Below are positions 1 through 5,300 of a stretch of 7,381 nucleotides of DNA, in pieces (the stretch's first letter is position 1; the number at the start of each line of letters is the position of its first letter). Position numbers and translations under genes: made by a program. The notes beneath the pieces are model-generated. The model ran no database searches and was not told where the DNA came from. It saw only the letters and a program-made list of their open reading frames with translations. Origin of the DNA: Bacillota bacterium (lineage in GTDB: Bacteria; Bacillota; Clostridia; DSM-8532). The stretch is taken from NCBI GenBank assembly GCA_023459915.1, contig JAEWSN010000215.1, positions 1-7,381 on the forward strand. Direction: 5' to 3'.

Positions 1-46
1 TGCACAGGTTCATACACCAACTTCCGGTTTCTCTTTCCCATCAAAC

Positions 47-61
47 GCAACTTGAAGTTGC
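47..61. promoter_or_regulatory. 15-base dyad, possible operator
   Basis: The bases read GCAACTT, a central G, then AAGTTGC, which is a perfect 7+7 inverted repeat. It overlaps the proposed -35 hexamer, where a repressor could sit. With one central base it is more likely a protein-binding site than an RNA hairpin. The symmetry is seen directly; the operator role is inference, and a dyad this short can occur by chance. Confidence 0.25.
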
Positions 62-86
62 CAACATACAGGGAACGCCCTTTATC
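58..86 (+). promoter_or_regulatory. weak candidate sigma-A promoter for the SLH/GLUG gene
   Basis: TTGCCA (58-63) matches the -35 consensus at five of six bases. After a 17-base spacer, TTTATC (81-86) matches the -10 consensus at only three of six. Transcription would begin near base 93, placing the whole of repeat copy A in the 5' untranslated leader. The spacing is ideal but the -10 is poor, so the call is tentative. Confidence 0.22.
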
Positions 87-101
87 CCGCCATCAAAAAT
101 A

Positions 102-135
102 TGTTACAGTTGGATTACGGTACCAGGTACTGTCA
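102..135 (+). repeat. 34-base palindromic repeat, copy A
   Basis: The unit is a TGTTACAGTT lead (102-111), three variable bases (GGA), then a 21-base imperfect palindrome (115-135). The left arm is TTACGGTACC, the centre is A and the right arm is GGTACTGTCA; 8 of 10 arm positions pair. Copy A matches copy C at 29 of 34 positions and copy B at 28 of 34, counted by eye. It ends four bases before the gene 1 Shine-Dalgarno sequence, and its final A is the first base of the upstream in-frame ATG at 135. As RNA, bases 117-123 and 127-133 can form a 7-bp stem with a 3-base loop just ahead of the ribosome binding site. It resembles REP-type elements; the family identity is not established. Confidence 0.85.
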
Positions 136-138
136 TGG

Positions 139-146
139 AAAGGAGG
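139..146 (+). promoter_or_regulatory. Shine-Dalgarno sequence that decides the gene 1 start
   Basis: AAAGGAGG is a near-perfect anti-16S match, six bases before the ATG at 153. It lies downstream of the other in-frame ATG (135), so it cannot serve that codon. The next in-frame ATG (174) has no comparable site in front of it. Initiation is therefore placed at 153. Confidence 0.85.
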
Positions 147-152
147 CGCGCA

Positions 153-2279
153 ATGCAAGCACTTGCCGCCCGCATGAAAAGTCATCCGACTCACATTGTG
201 TTGTTGGTTGCCTGCCTGCTCTTGTTCACGATTTCAGGAAGCGTTCCCGCATTCGCGTCCAATCAGCCCAGCGCATGGGCGCAGGCTGAAGTGACGGAGG
301 CGCGGAGTTTTGGGCTGATTGTCCCTGCCGCCGATGGTCATTATCTCGACAACATCACACGGGTACTCTTCTGCGCCCAAATCGTCAATATGGTGGAGGC
401 CAGTTTGGAGGGACCGATTTCGCCAACGCTTGCAAATCCGTTCGCAGACATTGATGATGCAGCGGTCACAAAGGCGTTTGAAATGGGGATCGTCAATGGT
501 CGAACCCCAACCGTTTTCGATCCGCACGCGCCCATCACACGCCAGGAAATTGCGGCGATGATGATGCGCGCGGCACGATATCTCGATGTCCGAACCGGCA
601 GTGCCTATGCGGAAGCTGCGGGAACCGTGGCTCCGACATTCCCAGACGAAGCGGAGATTTCGGGTTGGGCGCTTCCAGACGTGCGTCTGGCCAACCAACT
701 GGACATCATGCGCGGCCAGGGTGGGAACCGCATCAATCCACTTGGAAATACGACCATCCAGGAGAGCATCCTGCTGGTGCTTCGCCTTTACACCGGTTTC
801 AGCGGAGCGACCGGCACGGGTTCAGTCCCCGTGGCAACACCGACGCCCGTCGTGACGCCAACACCCGCGATCTCACCGACACCTGAAGCAACGCCCAGCC
901 CAACCCCTGTCGTCACCCCAACGCCCATTCCCGGGGAAACCTCCACACCCACGCCAACCCCCTCCCCGTTCATTCCCATATTCACACCCATCATCAAAAG
1001 CGTCTCCCTCACCGGCGGAACCCATCAGTATGACACACTGTCCGTGTATCTCATTCAATACACCAGCATCCCCTCGGACAATCCCACGCTGGCCTACCAG
1101 TGGTCGTGGTCCAACACAGCCACCGGCGCATACACGGAGATTCCCGGCGCCGCAGCCGCGCAGTTCATCCCACCGACCGCATACATCGGCAGATACCTGA
1201 GATGTACGGTCACCGCCAGCGGTTCGGTCTCCGGTCAGGCGCACAGCGCGCCAAAAGGACCCATCACCTCCGGATTCGCCTACGGAGGCGGCACGGCGGA
1301 GGATCCGTATGTCATCACGCAGCCCGACCATTTCATGCGTCTGGACGTCATGCCAACCCTCGCACGCCATTTCCGCCTGGCGAACAGCATCACCCTGCCG
1401 GATCAAGCCAGGATATCCGCCACCTTCGCGGGCACATTGGACGGAAACGATGACACGGTGACCTGCAACATCACGACCACCGCAGATGAAACCGGTCTCT
1501 TCAGCCGCGCCATCAGCGCGGCCACGCTGCGGAATCTCAATGTCTCGGGCACCGTCACCGCAGAGGACAAGACTGGGGTTGGCGGCATTGTCGGATACAA
1601 TTTCGGGACCCTCACAAACTGCACCAGTGGTGTTCGGGTGACGGGTGGCATGTATGTCGGCGGCATTGCCGGCTACAACGCCGGCACCATCACCGACTGC
1701 GAGAGTGACGATCCCGTGACAGGAGACACGCATGTCGGCGGCATTGCCGGCTACAACGCCGGCACGATACAGGCCTGTACAGGTGACATCTCCATCAGTG
1801 GAAGCCGTTTTGTCGGCGGTGTTGCGGGGACGAACGCCCACATCGTCACGCGTTCATACGTGCTTCAGCCCTCATATGTCATCGGACTGCTCACCGCCTA
1901 CACGGATACCGCAGGCGGGCTGGTTGGGCAAAACCTGTCCGGCGCGACCATCAGCAATTCGTACACCAAGCTGGACGTGAACGGCGGCACTACCGCTGGT
2001 GGTCTGGTGGGAGAAAACAACGGAGACGTCTACCACTGCTACGCGGTCGGCCGCGTCATGGGGGACGCGCCGCTCGGGGGGCTGATTGGCCGGCTCGGTT
2101 CAGACGGACATGTCTTCAGCAGCTTCTATGACTCGGAAACCAGCACCCTTTCAGACACCGGCAAAGGGACGCCCGTTTCCCGAGTGGACATGATGCGCCT
2201 GTCCACCTTTGTCGGTTGGGACTTCGAGCGCATCTGGTACCTGAACGAGTTCAACGCGGAAACCCCGGTATTGCGATGA
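153..2279 (+). CDS. SLH-domain surface protein with Ig-like module and GLUG repeats
   Basis: This is a secreted cell-surface protein of 708 residues. Residues 8-35 form a signal peptide: basic/polar start, a hydrophobic core (IVLLVACLLLF) and likely cleavage after VPAFA. Three SLH domains follow at about 40-86, 95-146 and 162-214; the second has the best core motif, ITRQE (128-132). In this family SLH triplets bind pyruvylated secondary wall polymer. Residues 225-275 are a Thr/Pro linker with TPVVTPTP twice (231-238, 251-258). An Ig-like beta module covers about 282-370 (LAYQW, then YIGRYLRCTVTASG). Residues 372-460 lead into about seven GLUG repeats (476-660), such as VGGIAGYNAGTI. The end, STFVGWDFERIWYLNE (684-699), is a typical GLUG-protein closing strand. 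No catalytic motif and no LPXTG signal are seen. A role as adhesin or wall-associated scaffold is inference. It is flanked by inverted repeat copies A and B. Confidence 0.95.
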   Translation: MQALAARMKSHPTHIVLLVACLLLFTISGSVPAFASNQPSAWAQAEVTEARSFGLIVPAADGHYLDNITRVLFCAQIVNMVEASLEGPISPTLANPFADIDDAAVTKAFEMGIVNGRTPTVFDPHAPITRQEIAAMMMRAARYLDVRTGSAYAEAAGTVAPTFPDEAEISGWALPDVRLANQLDIMRGQGGNRINPLGNTTIQESILLVLRLYTGFSGATGTGSVPVATPTPVVTPTPAISPTPEATPSPTPVVTPTPIPGETSTPTPTPSPFIPIFTPIIKSVSLTGGTHQYDTLSVYLIQYTSIPSDNPTLAYQWSWSNTATGAYTEIPGAAAAQFIPPTAYIGRYLRCTVTASGSVSGQAHSAPKGPITSGFAYGGGTAEDPYVITQPDHFMRLDVMPTLARHFRLANSITLPDQARISATFAGTLDGNDDTVTCNITTTADETGLFSRAISAATLRNLNVSGTVTAEDKTGVGGIVGYNFGTLTNCTSGVRVTGGMYVGGIAGYNAGTITDCESDDPVTGDTHVGGIAGYNAGTIQACTGDISISGSRFVGGVAGTNAHIVTRSYVLQPSYVIGLLTAYTDTAGGLVGQNLSGATISNSYTKLDVNGGTTAGGLVGENNGDVYHCYAVGRVMGDAPLGGLIGRLGSDGHVFSSFYDSETSTLSDTGKGTPVSRVDMMRLSTFVGWDFERIWYLNEFNAETPVLR
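825..977 (+). other. Thr/Pro-rich linker of the SLH/GLUG protein
   Basis: This segment codes for about 51 residues dominated by TP, with some Val, Ser and Ala. It separates the wall-binding SLH triplet from the outward-facing Ig/GLUG part. The octapeptide TPVVTPTP occurs twice, 20 residues apart. Such linkers are extended and often O-glycosylated in SLH proteins; glycosylation here is inferred. Confidence 0.8.
1578..2132 (+). repeat. tandem GLUG repeats in the SLH/GLUG protein
   Basis: Roughly seven units of 17-26 residues share a [VAL]GG[IVL][VAI]G core. They begin near residues 476, 502, 528, 554, 587, 615 and 641, and most are followed by N-x-G-T-[LI] or a similar turn. Units 2 and 3 are the most alike: 34 consecutive bases are identical at 1654-1687 and 1732-1765, offset by exactly 78 bases (26 codons). 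GLUG repeats are known from bacterial surface proteins and adhesins and are expected to stack as beta structure. Confidence 0.85.
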
Positions 2280-2313
2280 TGAAAGTACCAGGTACCGACA
2301 CACAACTGTAACA
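2280..2313 (-). repeat. 34-base palindromic repeat, copy B (inverted)
   Basis: Read on the minus strand from 2313, it has the TGTTACAGTT lead, three variable bases (GTG), then left arm TGTCGGTACC, a central T and right arm GGTACTTTCA. Seven of ten arm positions pair. It begins at the base right after the gene 1 TGA (2277-2279). It is inverted relative to copy A, so the two bracket gene 1 with their palindromes facing inward and their leads outward. Its lead pairs with the lead of copy C and lengthens the terminator stem. Confidence 0.85.
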
Positions 2314-2348
2314 AAAGACCCCTTGAGCCAAGCGCCCAAGGGGTCTTT
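2314..2348. terminator. bidirectional intrinsic terminator between the convergent genes
   Basis: AAAGACCCCTTG (2314-2325) and CAAGGGGTCTTT (2337-2348) form a perfect 12-bp stem with an 11-base loop. Only short T runs follow on each side (TTT on the plus strand, TTTT on the minus), then GTTACA. The placement between the two stop codons suits a shared terminator. The repeat leads on both sides extend the pairing to 21 bp (2304-2325 with 2337-2357, one bulged A), so repeat and terminator form one structure. Confidence 0.88.
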
Positions 2349-2381
2349 GTTACAGTTTCATTACGGTACCTGGTACCGTAA
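2348..2381 (+). repeat. 34-base palindromic repeat, copy C, overlapping the gene 2 stop
   Basis: It has the TGTTACAGTT lead (2348-2357), three variable bases (TCA), then a perfect 21-base palindrome (2361-2381): left arm TTACGGTACC, central T, right arm GGTACCGTAA. The palindrome is seven codons of gene 2 on the minus strand, giving L-R-Y-Q-V-P and a TAA stop. Because the palindrome is symmetric, the plus strand also ends in an in-phase TAA. This is the most symmetric of the three copies. Confidence 0.87.
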
Positions 2382-5300
2382 CATTCCCCCGTCCTCGACG
2401 AGCGCTGACGGGGTTTGCACTTCGATCTCCGCTTCAGGATTGATGGCGGAACCAGTGGAAACTGTGATCGTGATATTGGCGGGATCCGAGAGTTGCATAT
2501 CCGGACCGGTTGCCGCACCGGTCACGGAGAAGCCTGTACCACCTGTGGCCGTCAGTGTGCTGTTCTGCACGGTCAGCGCTGACACTGTACCGAGCGAACC
2601 CGCGCAATCCATTGTGATGGTGCTGTCGACGATCTGCAGGTTCGCACCCATGAACCCGTCGGCCGTTGAATTGAAATCTCCGTGGACGCCATCCAGGCGA
2701 AACACCTTCGCTTCCCCGAATTCCACAATGTCCCCGAAAGCCCAGGAGGCGCCGCTCGAACCATTTTGTGCGTTCAAATCCAGTGACAGGTTCTGCATTG
2801 TCAAGTCATCCGTCCGGTAAATCAGCGTATAGACGCTCCCTGTGATTGCCAGCGAGGGAGCCTCCCCCGCACCAATGAAATGCACGGGCCGTTCCAGATA
2901 CACCGGCACGCCATCCTGACGCGCATTGTCCACAACACAGGTTCCCTCCACCACAATCCGCAGTGTCCCGGCGGCAGGCTCACTGCCACCATAGGATTCA
3001 ACCATCAGCGTTTCAGACTTGTTGTACACCGGGGTTGATGCTCCATCCACCGATATGTCCAAATCCTTGAATCGAACTTCCGTGACCCCGGCGTCAATCT
3101 CTATCCGCAGGTCATCTGAAGTCCCGCTGATGGTGATGGCCGTCCCCGTCGTCACCCGCAAGGTTGGCACACCCAGGGTTTCGTGCACAAAATAACTGTA
3201 TTCCCCGAGACTGCCGACACTGATGTCCTCGGTGACCAATCCGTCCGAAACCGTGATGCCCACCTCGCCCCCGACCAAGTATTTCCGGTATAGGGCGGTA
3301 TAGTTCTGATTTGCCGTCACAGCTTGAACCACAGGCGACCAACCGACAAACGCATAGCCATAAGTGCTTCCACCCTCTGTCACATTCGCCCGCGCGGGAT
3401 CCGCCGGGGCCACAACGGTCTGTCCATAGGTGTATATCTGTGAAACCGCTGTCTTGGTTGGATCCCCATCGAAATACCCGGCACCGGCATCAAACACAAT
3501 CTCATACTGATTGTCCACCCGCCGATACACTGCGTTGAGCACCAAATTCTGTGTGAAGGTGGCCGGTAAGGTGGCAGACCACCCATCAAACACATAGGCG
3601 TATTGGCCGGCCACACCCTCCGGCGGCACCGGCTCCCCAATCGCGGGCAAAGTCTCCCCGGCGGCACCCTGAACCCGTTTGACCGTGGTGCCATCCGCAA
3701 AGCGACCTTCGCCCGCGTTCAGTTCCACCGTATACAGCACCTCCGCCTGCCATTGGGCGTCAAACTCGAAGCTGGCAGAGCCGATAAACTGCCGCCACCC
3801 GGTGAAGGTGTAACGCATGCCGTTCTCCACCACAGGGCCAAGTGTTTCTGAAAAATTGTCCATGTACTCCTGACACGAAGAATAATCTCCTGTAAAGGTC
3901 ATGACTTGCGAACCATCCGAGAACTGGCCATGCGCCGTCCGGTATGTCACCGTATGTGAAACATCCTGTCGCATCAGCATCAGCCGATAGGTGGCATCCT
4001 GCGTGGCGATCGGCAAGTTGTCATACGCATAATCGACATCATTGTCCCCATCGGCATCCCATCCCACAGGGCGCCAATAGGGATATGCCGGCATGCTTGC
4101 GGTCGGCTGGTCCCCGTACCAAACCTCCCGTGTTTCCTGGCTGGCAAACACCGTCACCGCTTCGCCATACACATAATGGGTTGCGGCCGGATACATGTAG
4201 GTGAGGTTCACGCGCACCGGATCATAGATCGCCGTGCTGTGAAAAACAGCCTTCGTATCGGGATCCGCGTTGTTCTGGAGGTATCGGGTGACACACGGGG
4301 TCTGACCCCCTGTGAAAATTTCAACAGGGGCCGTGGTGTCGTGCCCCTTGTGCGTCAGGCCAAGATCCTTGTAAAAGCCCATAAGCCCAGGGGTGATGGC
4401 CAGGGTGCCCAGATCATCGCTGTCGAACGGCGTCCAGTAAACGTCCGGATCCCATCCCTTGAACACCATGCCGGGAGACGACTGCGCTCCCGCCGGTTCC
4501 GGCAGCACATCACCCATCTCCAGTGCATACCGCTCATAGCGCCACGTGCCATCCGCCCAATAGATATACGATGCGAACAGCTGCAGCGGTTCGAGCACAT
4601 AGGTGTAGGTGGTGTCCGTCCAAATGGCGGCATGGCAATCATTCTGGCGCGACTGGATGTCCGTGTACAGAAGCCAGGGCGACAAATCCACCGCACCCGG
4701 CACTTCCCCGGCCGGCACCAGCTTGGTGTCCACCTTCGTCGTCACGCCGTCGAGCACCACCTGGTAGGTGGCCTTGTGAATGGCGCCCAACGCCACCGTG
4801 TTCGGATCCACAGACGGATCCACCCAGATCACTTTCACTTCATTGAAGTTTCCAAGGCTGAAGCTGAGGCTTCCCCCGTCATAGTGCACCCGCAGGGTGG
4901 TTTCAAGCTTCTGCGTTCCCTTGGGGACATAGACGCCGTTTTTTGTTGTGCCGAAGAATTCCGGCCCCACGGCCAGCCGCTGCCCATACGCCTCATGGTA
5001 GTAGAACCATGGATTGGAGATCTCCAGACTGAAGTCCTTGAGCTGGGTGTAGTCTCCCCCGGTGATTTTTCCGGTCTTCAAATCCAGGATTTGAATGCCG
5101 AGCAGGTGCTTCAAATCCATTTCATTGGTGTTCATGATCACGGTCTTGCCGCCCTGATCGAACCGGTACACCACATACTGGTTGCCCAGGGTGTACATGG
5201 GGAACTTCCGGTCGATCAGCACAAGCTCGGCCTTGGCCCCGAACACCTCCGACACCGCATACAGCTTGAGCTCCACATACAGGCCCAGCTCCATCAGCAT

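Larger units (their letters stand above)
1..101. other. non-coding leader upstream of the SLH/GLUG gene
   Basis: No convincing coding frame is visible here. The stretch is less GC-rich by eye than the genes that follow. It contains a 15-base dyad (47-61) and a weak sigma-A-like promoter candidate (58-86), listed separately. Any gene to the left must end before the window. Confidence 0.5.

Noticed and set aside
135..137. ATG at 135 as the start of gene 1
   Set aside because: It lies upstream of the AAAGGAGG site and touches the palindrome. The ATG at 153 has ideal spacing to that site and gives a normal signal peptide.
101..289. A 62-codon open frame beginning in repeat copy A
   Set aside because: It starts inside the repeat lead, has no ribosome binding site and runs out of frame through the signal peptide region of gene 1.
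873..1841. A 322-codon minus-strand open frame inside the SLH/GLUG gene
   Set aside because: It is low-complexity Gly/Arg/Ala sequence antisense to a well-supported protein with recognisable modules. No ribosome binding site or domain supports it.
2234..2243. CTGGTACCTG within the gene 1 coding end as a fourth repeat copy
   Set aside because: It lacks the lead and the arms, and it encodes the W-Y-L of the conserved GLUG-protein closing strand, which explains the similarity.
102..2381. Integron attC sites or a CRISPR array as an explanation for the repeats
   Set aside because: The copies lack the GTTRRRY/RYYYAAC core boxes, and A and B are inverted rather than direct. There are only three units, two of them around a terminator, with no regular spacers.
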